Notes under the pieces: model-generated
What the model saw: the letters and a program-made list of their open reading frames with translations, nothing else
Database searches by the model: none
What the model was told of the DNA's origin: nothing
Translations under genes and position numbers: made by a program
Assembly: GCA_905221605.1 (NCBI GenBank)
Contig: CAJNDS010001054.1
Span: 1-38,003, forward strand
Length of the DNA stretch: 38,003 nucleotides
Direction: 5' to 3'
DNA from: Symbiodinium natans
Taxonomy: Eukaryota; Sar; Dinophyceae; Suessiales; Symbiodiniaceae
Shown: in pieces, positions 1 through 9,295 of the stretch
How the letters are laid out: each line of letters starts with the position of its first letter
Position numbering within the stretch: position 1 is the stretch's first letter

Positions 1-293
1 CCCAATCCCCCAAAAGAAGGGCCCTGTAATTCTCATCTTCTGCTGTTTTGGGGTTTCGGGTACGTAGCCAAACAACCTTTGTTAAGGAATTCCATTCACA
101 TCAAGAAACAAGAAGACAATACAGGAATCCGCGGAGAAGGTCAATTCCACACCCCCGCCCGATTCCAGATCCTTGTTAAGCCCTTTGCAAGTTTGAACCT
201 GCACCTGGAAAATGGCAAGTCTTGGTCACCAGATAGATGCGGTCGCCAAATGTGGTCAGCTCTCAAAGAGACGGCCCCTGTCTTGGGTCCCTT

Positions 294-424
294 GTAACCC
301 TAAACCCTAAACCCCATATGTACCTTTCAAGGCCCTGACAGAACCAAAGCCTCTAACCCTAAACCCTTAACCCTAAACCCTCAACCCTGAGCCCTAAACC
401 CTAAACACCAAACCCTAAACCCTA
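294..424. repeat. Degenerate CCCTAAA telomere-like repeats
   Basis: Multiple perfect and one- or two-base variants of CCCTAAA, in C-rich orientation on the plus strand. The tract sits between unrelated sequences on both sides, so it is interstitial and not a chromosome end. Confidence 0.9.
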
Positions 425-428
425 ACCC

Positions 429-499
429 CATGTGCGTGAGCCTGCCTCGATCCGGATGCTGCTGGGCTCCATGCTGAAGGCTTCCTCCAAGTCAGAGCC
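429..499 (-). CDS. Exon-like fragment, unknown protein
   Basis: On the minus strand this island reads GSDLEEAFSMEPSSIRIEAG and a few more residues without a stop. It is GC-rich, compositionally balanced and bounded on both sides by CCCTAAA/TTTAGGG-type repeats, as expected for a short exon in repeat-filled introns. No family can be named. It lies on the same strand as the islands at 596-668, 1080-1450, 1677-1757 and 2087-2205 and may belong to the same gene. Boundaries are approximate. Confidence 0.35.
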
Positions 500-595
500 C
501 GGGTTTACGGTTTAGGGTTTACGGTGAAGGGTTTAGGGCCCTAAAACCCTGACACCTGAAGGCCCAGCCCTAAACCCTAAACCCTAAAAGCCATA

Positions 596-668
596 GAACT
601 GCTCCTTGAAGCTGGCCAGCCGACGGGGAAAGCCCTCGTCACTGGGAGACGACGTTGCGCTGGACACC
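596..668 (-). CDS. Exon-like fragment, unknown protein
   Basis: The minus strand reads SSATSSPSDEGFPRRLASFK and then EQFYGF before entering CCTAAACC-type repeat. It has a serine-rich start and a basic end, and no stop within the island. The plus-strand readings look less protein-like. Probably an exon of the same minus-strand gene as the neighbouring islands; function unknown. Confidence 0.35.
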
Positions 669-1079
669 AAGGACCAAAACCTGGGTTGGCCCGTTTCAGG
701 TTTCAGAGTTCAGTGATTCAGAGCTTAAGGTTTAGGATTCTTGGGTACTTTCTGAATGAATATATTCACGAATCATGGTCAATCCCAATAAGGGTAGGTA
801 TAAAATCTCCCAAAGGCCTGCAGAGAAGCCAACGGGAGGACTCCTGTGACTTCGTCACGGCGATCCCGGTGATTTCCGTCGAGCCCAGGTCGGGCTTCTG
901 AGTTCCGTAGAGGGGCCTCGGTTTTAAAAAACTCCTGGGAACAAAAGGGGAGCCCCCCGTTCCTTCCCCCGTTTGTGTTTTGGGTGTGTTTGCAATCCAA
1001 AAAAAAACCTGCCATTACAGGAAGGACAAAAAAGGGTACTGGGGATCCTAGGTGCAGGTATGCCGAGGACGGCGACTGC

Positions 1080-1450
1080 AGGCACGTGGCCCATCGCTCT
1101 TTCGGGTCAAGATGCAGATGCCACTGGTGCACCACAGCCCCTTGCGCGTTGCTCTTCAAAGCTCGGATCTCGTCCCACTGTGCATCGAAGTCCCGCTCGG
1201 GTCGGATGGCATAGCGCAGCATGCAAGGCTCTCCGAACAGGTGGCTCAAGTCGATGTAGATGACGAAAGTGCTGCGAAAGAGCTGGGCAATCTCTCTGTA
1301 AAGCTCACGCATGGGAACCTCTGCAGCCGGGCTTTCGAAGATCTGCGCATGGAGAGCTTCGGAGAGCTCAACATCTGGCGTGAGATTGGAAATTCCTTGA
1401 TCCAGGTAGGGCAAGATCCTCCGCAAGCTGATATACCTTCGTTCTGGCAA
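1080..1450 (-). CDS. Large exon, unknown protein
   Basis: This is the longest single coding island outside the retrotransposon, about 120 residues on the minus strand. It begins after a CTGCAG acceptor near 1450 and reads LPERRYISLRRILPYLDQGI, passes through ELYREIAQLFRSTFVIYIDL and ends with the basic/aromatic VHQWHLHLDPKERW. Composition is typical of a folded globular protein (hydrophobic runs alternating with charged residues) and unlike the repeat-derived frames around it. The open frame continues to 779, but the part below about 1070 looks non-coding, so a donor probably lies near 1075-1090. I do not recognise the family. Confidence 0.5.
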
Positions 1451-1676
1451 GCTGCAGCTCCCTTTAGCCGACATTATGTAGCGTCAGCGAGGTTTCTCTG
1501 GGCTCTTGAAGCAAGAGCCTGTAGCTACCGACAGTTGGCTAGACATAAATAATCTTAGCTCCATGCACAAAAAAAGCATGCCCCAAGACAATCAACAAGA
1601 AGTCGCGTAGATTCAGCCCCCAAAGCCGCTAAACTCTAAACCCTGCCCCTATATCCCCAACATCCCCTAAACCGCT

Positions 1677-1757
1677 TTGAAGCGCTCGTTCACTTGCAGC
1701 ATCTTGCCGGCGACCTCGTTCTCCTCCGAGCAGAGTGCCAACTCCTCCCAGGCCTTT
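1677..1757 (-). CDS. Exon-like fragment, possibly GAT-like helix
   Basis: The minus strand reads AWEELALCSEENEVAGKMLQ followed by VNERFKAV, then a stop in repeat sequence. The pattern of acidic residues, a leucine-rich helix and V-N-E-R-F resembles the last helix of GAT domains in TOM1/GGA-type endosomal sorting adaptors. That match is from memory and short, so the assignment is only a suggestion. The flanks are TTTAGGG-rich on the high side and CCTAAACC on the low side. Confidence 0.4.
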
Positions 1758-1765
1758 GGTTGGGT

Positions 1766-1845
1766 CTAGGGTTTAGGGTTTAGATGGGTTTAGGGTTTAG
1801 GGTTTAGGGTTTCGGGAGTTTAGGGTTTAAGGGTTTAGGGTTTAA
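1766..1845. repeat. TTTAGGG telomere-like repeats
   Basis: About eight TTTAGGG units with interruptions, in G-rich orientation on the plus strand, opposite to the tract at 294-424. It lies between two exon-like islands. Confidence 0.9.
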
Positions 1846-2086
1846 AACTTACAGGTTCTGCGGTTTAGGTTTAGGGTCCCGGGGTGTGCAGTATGAGGAT
1901 TCAGGCCTTATTCGGCACATTAGGGTGAAGGCTCAAGCAGAGGTGAAGTAAAAGAAAGAAAGGTGGCGCTGTTGACATGATGCACGTCCGTCCGGCTGCT
2001 CTTTGCTTTGTTGCACATGTTACGAATGCTGTCAACACTACCATCAACACCACCAACACCACAACCACAAGCGTCACAACAACAAC

Positions 2087-2205
2087 GCATTGCTGTCCCC
2101 GCTGCATCGTAGTTGACCGCCAGCGCTTTCAGCAGATCTTGCCCGTTGTACTTCGTGTGGTCGAAGATGACCTGCCCGCATTTCGAGAAATTGTAGCTCG
2201 TGCAG
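2087..2205 (-). CDS. Exon-like fragment, unknown protein
   Basis: The minus strand reads CTSYNFSKCGQVIFDHTKYN and then GQDLLKALAVNYDAAGTAM, up to a GTTGTTGTTG run that could carry the donor. It starts after a CCAG that could be the acceptor. The peptide looks globular and is unlike surrounding repeat translation. The frame stays open into a GTT/TGG-rich tract (about 1920-2087) encoding a Cys/Gly run that is probably not coding. Family unknown. Confidence 0.4.
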
Positions 2206-2234
2206 CCTGGACCCCTCACTCTGAACCGCCTTGA

Positions 2235-3048
2235 TTATATAGCATAATTAGTCCACAGACACGCTAGTGTCTTGCATGGCTTCTAGGACGTGCAGCTGAA
2301 CTCCTTTACTACACCCAAACAACGTCAACAATCCAGCCGCTAGATGATGGGCTCCATGAATGTCGAAGTTCGTTTTGATCCTTGAGACAAGCCTCTGTTT
2401 ATGGGAAACAGGCCTGAATGAGAACGCTGGCTTGCGCTGGCCCTTTGTGGAGGATGTGCACCATCTCCTGTGCGAACCCCCACCCCCGACCCCACCACGT
2501 TTGATTCAGTAAGGAGAATCATGTGGGCAGGGGCCGCAACCAACAGTCGGAGGGGGGATGGAGGTTGACAGGGGATGTGGGATGTCGGGGTGGGCGGCGG
2601 TTCTCCAAGACCTGAGGTGAAAAGGCTGAAGATTGAGGGGAGGCCTGGCTTGAAGCGAACAATTTTTAAGCTCAAACTCATTTTGCGCCTGTTTTGGTGA
2701 CAACCAACCGAGTCGGAGTCGAGCTTTCTCATGAGCAGAGCCCTTGCCCGCGGGTTCACAAGTTCTGTTGAGTGGAGGCAACAAGTTCCCAACAGCCGAA
2801 GGGTTGGGTATCCTTGAAGGCGGAGGGCCATGTCCCACCCCGGAGGCCGGAATGGGAACGCCGGAACATCTTGCTGGCTCTTGGGTTGCACAGCTGGGTT
2901 TATGGGACTTGAAGCCATAGCAGCGAATGGAAAGCAAGGGCTTGGAAACCAAGGGCTGCCCTGAAGAGAGGGGTCTAGGTTTGGGGGGCGCCTGGCGTGA
3001 CGTCAAATGTGTTAAGCCTGTTAAGCTCAACTTTGCATTTGGGTTTTC
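2235..3048. other. No gene recognised
   Basis: A GC-moderate stretch with long overlapping minus-strand open frames rich in Pro, Ser and Arg (2340-3030) but no exon boundaries or motif I can support. It separates minus-strand islands on the left from plus-strand candidates on the right, so a divergent promoter region is possible. Confidence 0.3.
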
Positions 3049-3101
3049 ATGACGACACCTGCAGAAGAACAGAACGCCGTTCCGGAGCCGCTGTCTACCA
3101 G
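3049..3101 (+). CDS. Candidate first exon, unknown protein
   Basis: An ATG at 3049 opens MTTPAEEQNAVPEPLST on the plus strand. The peptide is acidic and exon-like, but no GT donor follows cleanly and the minus strand is also partly open. Weak candidate. Confidence 0.22.
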
Positions 3102-3228
3102 ATTGCTTTCTTTGCAGAGGCGTGGCTTAAGGCTTAAGCACCGAAAGCTTCTGCCTTAAGCAGCTTTCTGCCAGATTTCCGTCTCTGCATCTGAAGAGGG
3201 ATAGGTTTCGACACAGGACTGCCTAGAC

Positions 3229-3305
3229 TACTGGACGCAGATTGTGCTTCAATTGTGGCGGGAGGTGGACGATGCGGCTCCGGGGATCAGCTACTTCCGA
3301 GCCCT
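3229..3305 (+). CDS. Exon-like fragment, unknown protein
   Basis: After a CTAG acceptor the plus strand reads DYWTQIVLQLWREVDDAAPG and then ISYFRAL before CCCTAAA-type repeat. The peptide has an amphipathic pattern with two tryptophans and looks more natural than the minus-strand alternative. If real, it is one of very few plus-strand exons in the window. Family unknown. Confidence 0.35.
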
Positions 3306-3461
3306 AAGCCCTGCACCCTAAACTCCAACGCAAAGACCCTAAACCCTAAACTCTAAACCCTAACGAGACGGGCCCTAAGTTGCTCAACAGGCCCAATCCT
3401 CCGCTGTGCTGGCGCGGAGAGACTGCTGGATGCTTCTGCCCAAGACAGCGAAGTTGTCCTT

Positions 3462-3575
3462 AGTGTGGGATGGGGAACTAGGATGGCCCTTGAAACCCCC
3501 TGAAAAAGACTCCTGAATATGACCCTCTTTGAACCCAGTAAGAGAAAATATTAAATGTGGTAAGGGTCTACCTAG
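3462..3575. repeat. Diverged dispersed repeat, copy 1
   Basis: Shares an ordered set of words with 3770-3890 (a TGGCCC/TGGCCCC word, CCCTnnAAAA, TCCTGA, ACCCAGTAAG versus ACCCAATAAG, GAAAAT, GGTCTACCT versus GGGCCTACCT). Two old copies of one local repeat in the same orientation. Confidence 0.55.
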
Positions 3576-3769
3576 GGTAGGGTTTAGCCTGTGGACTTTG
3601 GGGTTCATAGGGTTGAGGGGACCGGATGGCCCTTCGATTGGTGCCGCAGAGGGGAGGGAGGAGCCAATCCCGAACCCTGCCTGATTGTGCCCATGTAAGC
3701 TTTCCTCTCTAATTCAGGGTCTAGAAGGCCAAGATGTCCAAAGCGCCCCATGCGAAGGATAAGATCCGT

Positions 3770-3890
3770 CCTTGCCATTTACTTGGTTGGCCCCTTAAAC
3801 ACCCTCTAAAAAGCATTCCTGACTATTATCCTCTCAAACCCAATAAGGGAAAATCATGAAGTATCCCAACGGGCCTACCTCAATTACAAA
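3770..3890. repeat. Diverged dispersed repeat, copy 2
   Basis: Second copy of the repeat at 3462-3575, same orientation, with several small length differences. Confidence 0.55.
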
Positions 3891-4549
3891 ACACAGCATT
3901 TTGCACAATTGACCCGACTTGCAGCCTGCTCTGGCCCCCTCTTTACCGGTTTAGAGCTTTCTGGGGGTTTTAGGGGTTAAGGGTTCTAAGGCTCCGCCGT
4001 AGCCCTAAACCCTAACCCCTCACCAATGAATGTGGGGTGAAATGGCGCAAAATTAAGAGAACAAGCAGGCACTTTCGTGCGTGTGAGGTGTCGTCATGGC
4101 CTTAGAGTTTTTTGGGGTTTAGGCTCAGGGGTTCTGTATAGGGAGACATTTCTAAACTAAACTCAACTGTTCTTCGAGCCCTCCTTTAAGAACATAGTTT
4201 ATGGTACCTTAAGCATACAAAACGCAACAAGCTAGAGCTGTTTCCTAGTGCCATCCACCACACCTTCAACCCCTTTATTCCCAGGGGGCACCCTACCCAA
4301 CAAATTTTTCAAAAGGAGGAAAGAACCAACACCCCTAAAGACCTAAGGGTACTCAATGGGGGGAGATCCTTTACCCCTGATTTGGAGACTTGCTGTCGGG
4401 CTTGCGGCATTCGGTTCAGGCCACTCCTCTTGCACTTTGCCAATGGCCAGGGACATGAAAGGTTCATCGTATTCGGAAGCGAGCCCCGAAAAAAGTTCTA
4501 AGTTCAACTGTGGGCTGGGCCCTAAACTCCTGAGGCTCGGGTGTTAGAA

Positions 4550-4615
4550 ACTCTGCCAAGAAGCAGGTTCCGGCGGCGTGCATGGCGGGAGCTTCCTGCG
4601 TCTCCGCGGAGTAGC
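4550..4615 (-). CDS. Exon-like fragment, unknown protein
   Basis: The minus strand reads SAETQEAPAMHAAGTCFLAE in a GC-rich island between repeat-like flanks. Short and unassigned; boundaries approximate. Confidence 0.28.
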
Positions 4616-4811
4616 TTTTCAGGGTTTAGGAAGTGTAGGGGCTTCGAGACCTGAGACTATTTTGGGTGGCGAAGCTCCCTGACACCTGCAAAGTATGTCT
4701 TCAATAAGCACTTTTTCCTGCTCTCAGGGAGCACTTGCGGAACGCTTCAATGCTAAACCGCCTGAACCTTATGTAGGGCCTAAAGCCCAATCCCCAAGCC
4801 CTAAGGCCAAG

Positions 4812-4874
4812 CAGCTCAGGTCGGTCTGACACGCTGACACTGGCGAGGCCATCCTGGCGGAATGTCACCCGGAT
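4812..4874 (-). CDS. Exon-like fragment, unknown protein
   Basis: Downstream of a CTTCAG acceptor the minus strand reads IRVTFRQDGLASVSVSDRPE. The alternating hydrophobic/polar pattern suggests beta strands. It lies just downstream, in the transcription direction, of the inverted-repeat element at 4903-4985, which would sit in the preceding intron. Family unknown. Confidence 0.42.
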
Positions 4875-4901
4875 CTGAAGAGTCGAGGTTAGCGTTTTGG
4901 G

Positions 4902-4985
4902 GCTGGGATGTTCCCCCTCTCTACTAAATATAGGGGGTACTACAATCCCTATTAAGGAGCTGCTAGTAAAAGGGGAACATCCCAG
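4902..4985. mobile_element. hAT-like MITE, family T, copy 1
   Basis: A 15-bp perfect terminal inverted repeat, CTGGGATGTTCCCCT at 4903-4917 and its complement at 4971-4985, encloses an AT-rich core with the words CTACTAA and AATCCCTATTA that recur in the other copies. The flanks GTTTTGGG and ATTTTGGG match at 7 of 8 positions, consistent with an aged 8-bp target duplication. No coding capacity, so it is a non-autonomous miniature element. Confidence 0.75.
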
Positions 4986-5477
4986 ATTTTGGGTTCAGGG
5001 TTTTCTGTCTGTAGGAGTTTGCGGTGCAGCATGGTGCCCGAGGATGTCAAGTGTAGGGCTTCAAGGATGCAACGGTTGGGGCTTAGTTTAAGGTTTAGGG
5101 TCTCTAGGAGTTCGAGCTTTAGATGGTTTTGGGGTTTCGGATCTAGAGTCCAGGGATTGCGGATAAAAGAGCTTGACGACGGAAGAGAACTCTTCTCCAG
5201 CAAACGCTTCCTGGTCACTTCCCTGAATCCGCTCCCTCTTTCCCGGCACCCTGCCCACAAAGGGTAAAAGGACTGACATATTTAGAGCACGGACTTTCTC
5301 CAACATAAACAACCCCAAACCACATCCTATAAATGGCTCTAGCAACCCATGAAAAGAATGACACGCCACAAAACCCTCAAGCCCTAAACTCCTCTACGAA
5401 GGCTAAACGGCAAACACTTCCGACATTGAACCTTACAACCCTCATGAACCCTAAACCCTGAATCCTCATCAACCCTA

Positions 5478-5606
5478 AACTCTTCCAAGCTCCATGGGCC
5501 ATGTGGGAAGGCTGTCCCCCTGCACCTCAAACCGAAAAGCCCAACATGTCTTGCCCGGGGCCTTGCGCGCCCAGCTGGTCACAACCTGCCAACACCGGAA
5601 GGGCTC
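5478..5606 (-). CDS. Exon-like fragment, unknown protein
   Basis: The minus strand reads CWQVVTSWARKAPGKTCWAF and then RFEVQGDSLPTWPMEL with no stop. Four tryptophans and a mixed charge pattern make it clearly unlike repeat translation. Flanked by CCCTAAA-type sequence on the low side and CTCTAGGGTTTAGG on the high side. Family unknown. Confidence 0.42.
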
Positions 5607-5616
5607 TAGGGTTTAG

Positions 5617-5945
5617 GACCCCTGAAGTCAAAGAATTCGAGGCCCTGAGCCCTTGAAGGAGTCCAGGGTCGAATGCTGTGTTTAGACTCCGGGTTTAGGG
5701 CTTAGGGTGCAGGGTTTCGGGCCTAGGGGAACTTGAATATGTATGGGGGTTCCCCAGAAACCTCGGAAAAAAGGATGCCCGTTGTGCTTGAGGGAGTTGA
5801 GGGTGTAGGGCTTAGGAAAACTCTCAGCCCCAAAGCCTGACCCTCAAGGCAATCCTAAACCCTAAACCCTAAACCGTAAACCCTAAACCCTAAAACCCTA
5901 AGCCCTAAAACCTTTAGAGCCCTGCCTCTGGCATGCTGTGGACTT
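5617..5945. repeat. Tandem duplication, unit 1 (contains telomere-like array)
   Basis: Unit 1 matches 5946-6205 over shared landmarks: a GTCAAA word followed by GAGGCCCTGAG, GGCCTAGGGGAACTT, AAACCTCGGAAAAA, GGGCTTAGGAAAA, AGCCTGACCCTCAAG and GAGCCCTGCCTCTGGCATGC. Unlike unit 2 it carries a CCCTAAA-type array of about 60 bp at 5848-5908 between the last two landmarks. Confidence 0.8.
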
Positions 5946-6205
5946 GGGCCCCTGAGTCAAAAAACCCGAGGCCCTGAGCTCTTGAAGGGCTCTAATTAGT
6001 CCAGGTTTAGGGCTCAGGGTGCGGGGTTTAGGGCCTAGGGGAACTTAAATATGTATGGGGCTTCCACAGAAACCTCGGAAAAAGGATGCCCATTTATACG
6101 CTCCAGGGAGTTGAGGGCGTAGGGCTTAGGAAAACCCTCAGCCCCAAAGCCTGACCCTCAAGCCCCTTTAGAGCCCTGCCTCTGGCATGCTTTGGACTTG
6201 CTCCT
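5946..6205. repeat. Tandem duplication, unit 2 (lacks the array)
   Basis: Same landmarks as unit 1 in the same order and orientation, but the sequence goes directly from CCTGACCCTCAAG through CCC into CTTTAGAGCCC, with no telomere-like units between. Confidence 0.8.
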
Positions 6206-6223
6206 TCCTCGCTGAGCCTAATT

Positions 6224-6310
6224 TTAGATGAGAGCCCAAATGGCTTCGGCGGATACTGTGCTCATCGGAGAGCCCGAACCAGCAACTACACTCCTTGCCG
6301 CTGCTTCCGG
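6224..6310 (-). CDS. Exon-like fragment, unknown protein
   Basis: The minus strand reads AAARSVVAGSGSPMSTVSAE and then AIWALI followed by a stop, so it could be a last exon. Small-residue-rich and of unknown function. Confidence 0.28.
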   Translation of the reverse strand, partial: PEAAARSVVAGSGSPMSTVSAEAIWALI

Positions 6311-6484
6311 GATTTGGGGTTCACTGTAGGGGTGAGTGGAGAAGGATTTAAGATTTAGTGCGGGTGGACATATCGGCCATGAGTATGCTTCGGCACATCG
6401 GCACAGGCTGTCGCCATCTCGCTGTTTTGGCAAGAATTCGGTTAAACCGCTAAACCCTTTGGGCAGCTTGGGGCCTAGAACTTG

Positions 6485-6545
6485 GGCACCTGCACGTCGG
6501 TAGTTGGCCAGAGTCACATTAACCTGTGCCACCTGCAAGTGATCT
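6485..6545 (-). CDS. Exon-like fragment, unknown protein
   Basis: The minus strand reads QVAQVNVTLANYRRAGAQV, with GTGCCC after the last codons as a possible donor. Short and unassigned. Confidence 0.3.
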
Positions 6546-6639
6546 AGGCTTTAGTGATGTAGGTCAAACACCATACGACATTGAAAGCCTCCCCTTGGGA
6601 GTCATACACCCTATAGGCCCCAAACCCAGCAAGCGCTGT

Positions 6640-6674
6640 GGCCCTAAACCCTAAACCCTAAACCCTAAACCCAG
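6640..6674. repeat. CCCTAAA telomere-like repeat
   Basis: Four consecutive CCCTAAA units in an otherwise unique stretch, directly beside the exon-like island at 6688-6765. Confidence 0.9.
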
Positions 6675-6687
6675 GGTCCAGCTTAGC

Positions 6688-6765
6688 CTCAACTTTGCGG
6701 ATGCTCGTTCGACCACCAGCGACTCTCGCACAATCCAGCAGCGAGCCTAGCCTTCGCATACTTAG
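6688..6765 (-). CDS. Exon-like fragment, unknown protein
   Basis: The minus strand reads SLLDCARVAGGRTSIRKVEA and then KLDPG before the CCCTAAA tract. Basic, helix-compatible; family unknown. Confidence 0.35.
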
Positions 6766-7552
6766 TTGCTGAGTTCACAAGCCCCCCCAAAAAGTGTAAA
6801 GTGTACTCATTCAGCTACTAAGTATAACAAACTTGGCGAGTTATGAGACAAGGGTGACCCAGAGCTTACGGACCCAGATTTTGCTTGTACACTGAGGCTT
6901 TCTTGCATGGTTTAGGGTTCAGGGTTTAGGGTTCGGGTTTAGGGTTCTCCCCTCGTAAAAAGCCCAATCCGCCATGATTAGGGAAGACAGCTCATTCATC
7001 CCCATCTGCAATGGGACAGGAGTTCTAGAGAGCTGACCATATGTTGAGAGCGCGATCTTTTGTAGTGTATTGTTGAAAAGAGACCCAAGGCTGCCTCCAG
7101 CAATGCAAGATGTATCCGTCCATGTCCCAAATACACTCCAACCCGTAGACAACCCAACACCTGAAACCCCTTTTTAAAGCCTCCCTGAACCCTCGACCCG
7201 TCACAACGCCTGTCGCACTTGAGGTATGTTTCTTGATCCGGGTACTGGGTACCTTTGAACTATCCTGCCCAGAGAATGGCATCGGCAACCCGTCAGCCTC
7301 TTTTGCTGCATGTCTGCAAAGCGATACGTGCGTTGGAGTCGTTAAGTGGCATGTGCCGCTCAGAGCCCAAGGAGTCCGATACCCCTTGATTGGGGAAAAT
7401 ATGCCTTAAAACCACATAGCGCCCTCATGAGTTCAAGCATCATGATGAGTTCAAGGGTATAGGGCTCTCTTGGGAACAACTTTGCCAGGCTCCGCAACCT
7501 CATCGGCATGAAGCTCCCAGCACAGCTTGCACATGCTATCTATACATACGAT

Positions 7553-7637
7553 TTGGGATCTTCCCCTTTCTACTAAAAGTCCTTAATGGGGATTGTAGTA
7601 CCTCCTATTATAATCCCTATTAGGGGGAAGATCCCAA
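7553..7637. mobile_element. hAT-like MITE, family T, copy 2
   Basis: The 14-bp terminal inverted repeat TTGGGATCTTCCCC (7553-7566) and its exact complement (7624-7637) bound an 85-bp element. It is flanked by a perfect 8-bp direct repeat CATACGAT (7545-7552 and 7638-7645). An 8-bp target duplication is the hallmark of hAT-superfamily transposition. The core carries the family words CTACTAAAAGTCCTTAAT and AATCCCTATTA. Confidence 0.88.
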
Positions 7638-7747
7638 CATACGATGTAGAGCAACATGACAAGCAAGCTATGCACGCAAACATGCTTGCAAAGGAGAAGT
7701 TCAGTTCATGCAGCATGTGTATGAAGGAGTCCGATGCGGTATGCTCA

Positions 7748-7842
7748 TCGTATATATATATATATATATATATATATCTTGATGCTTAATATATATATAT
7801 ATATACACACACACGCACGGGCGTATACGTATACGTATACGT
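7748..7842. repeat. TA / CA / TATACG microsatellites
   Basis: A long alternating TA run, a second TA run, a short CACACA run and a GTATAC-type alternating stretch, nearly all alternating pyrimidine-purine. Unstable simple sequence with no coding signal; the short Tyr-Ile open frames here are artefacts. Confidence 0.9.
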
Positions 7843-8084
7843 ATGTAATATGTGTGCGTGTGTGCGTGCATGCGCTGTCGTGACATGATTGCAGAATAGT
7901 GCTCAGAGCGTGTCAAAGTTGCAGCTTGCCATTGTCAGATTGTGTCTTCTGAGTTGAGGCTGGGGATAGAGCACAGCGCGGACGAAGGCTTCAGAGAAAG
8001 GGTTTAAGTAGAGCTTGAGGGCTTATAGGGCTGACGTGGGATTCGTGCTTCAGGGCTTCGGGGGTGTAAGAGTAAGGATAAGTG

Positions 8085-8220
8085 AGTTCCTGTTTCGCGA
8101 CAGCACAGCGCCCGGCTGGGGCCTGCACATCATTGCTGGGACTGGCCGCCTGTAGCTGGAAACACCGCCCAGTCCTTCGGAACCGAGCATGCTGCTTTCC
8201 ACCACGCAGCCCCTGAACTC
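8085..8220 (-). CDS. Possible exon island, frame ambiguous
   Basis: A GC-rich island in which two or three minus-strand frames are open, for example GRCFQLQAASPSNDVQAPAG in one and VPKDWAVFPATGGQSQQ in another. Which frame, if any, is used cannot be decided by eye. Confidence 0.25.
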
Positions 8221-8584
8221 TCAACCCGTAAACCCTAAATCCTTGCTGAGCTCTTAAGCTCTGAGCTTTGAGTTCTGACTTCGACGGCTCCTTGTAGCCT
8301 TTTCACACCAACGAATGGGGCCTGAGCGCTAAGATCAAAACCTTTGCGACCTTTGCTTTCCTCCCGAGTTCATCTTAAGAAGCCCACTTTGGTTGAAGGC
8401 ATGCAGCCTTGGCCTCTCAGGGCCTCCGAAACCCTAGTACACTAACACCCTAAAACCCTAAAATCCGAAACCCAACAACCCTCGCTCCGCTAATAGGACT
8501 AAGTGTTGTACAGGAAGGCGAAAACGCTGCAAATACCAGTGTTTTGGGCACGGCCGTCATATGAATGGGTGTTGCTACCCCCTC

Positions 8585-8885
8585 CCCCAGACACAACACC
8601 AGAGAGACACAAGGAAAGAACGAATGATATAGACAGAAACAGAAAAAACAAATCAAGGAAGAACGACACAACGAAACAACGACATAAAGACAGAAGCAAA
8701 GGACAGAAATAAGTGCAGGAATGACACAACAAAAGACAAACACATCGACAGATATTGAACAAACCATTCAATTCAGGAAGAAGGGAGCCAACAACAGAAC
8801 GACCCAAGGAAAAAATGAAATAACAAAGACATGAGGGACAACAAGAGAAACAACGACAACAATAAAGATGACGTATTAAGCAAAA
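8585..8885. repeat. Strand-asymmetric A/C/G low-complexity block
   Basis: About 300 bp almost free of T on the plus strand, built from recurring ACAAC, GAAAC, GACA and AGAAA words. The opposite strand gives long Cys/Phe/Ser/Leu open frames that are composition artefacts. Confidence 0.7.
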
Positions 8886-8943
8886 CACTGCTATTTACAG
8901 TGTTTCTGCCTGTGAGCCTCTTTGTACAAGAGGCGGTAAGGCA

Positions 8944-9231
8944 TCAACACAACACCCCAAACACTAACTTACGCCCAAGCATTCCAACTTTTTCAATACC
9001 TCCAAGCTTTGTTCGGAGGTACCTGCCACCGGCAGAGGATTTCATTAAGGCTCTGACTGCCAGAAGAGAAGGTAGCGCGTTCTTGTATGTCGCAAATTTC
9101 AGATTTTCGCAGTTTCGAATGTTAAGCGATGTTCTCAACAGAGTCATGTGCTGTCCCATTTCCCTGGTTGGCAGCCAGCCTACGTAGTTCCCGTGCTTTA
9201 CTGCGCGAAAGCCATGTGCGCACCAGGTCAC
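8944..9231 (-). CDS. Possible exon island, unknown protein
   Basis: The minus strand is open for 95 codons and includes GNYVGWLPTREMGQHMTLLR and SLNIRNCENLKFATYKNALP. The composition is protein-like, but a plus-strand frame is also open over part of it. Family unknown. Confidence 0.3.
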   Translation of the reverse strand: MTWCAHGFRAVKHGNYVGWLPTREMGQHMTLLRTSLNIRNCENLKFATYKNALPSLLAVRALMKSSAGGRYLRTKLGGIEKVGMLGRKLVFGVLC

Positions 9232-9295
9232 GTCCAGGTCTTGCGCGCACGCGCGCGTGCGTGTGACCCCCGAATACCCTAAACCCGAAACTCTA

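Noticed and set aside
7701-7916. Tyr/Ile-rich peptides around 7700-7916 and Cys/Val/Arg peptides at 28771
   Set aside because: Translation of TA, CA and CG microsatellites.
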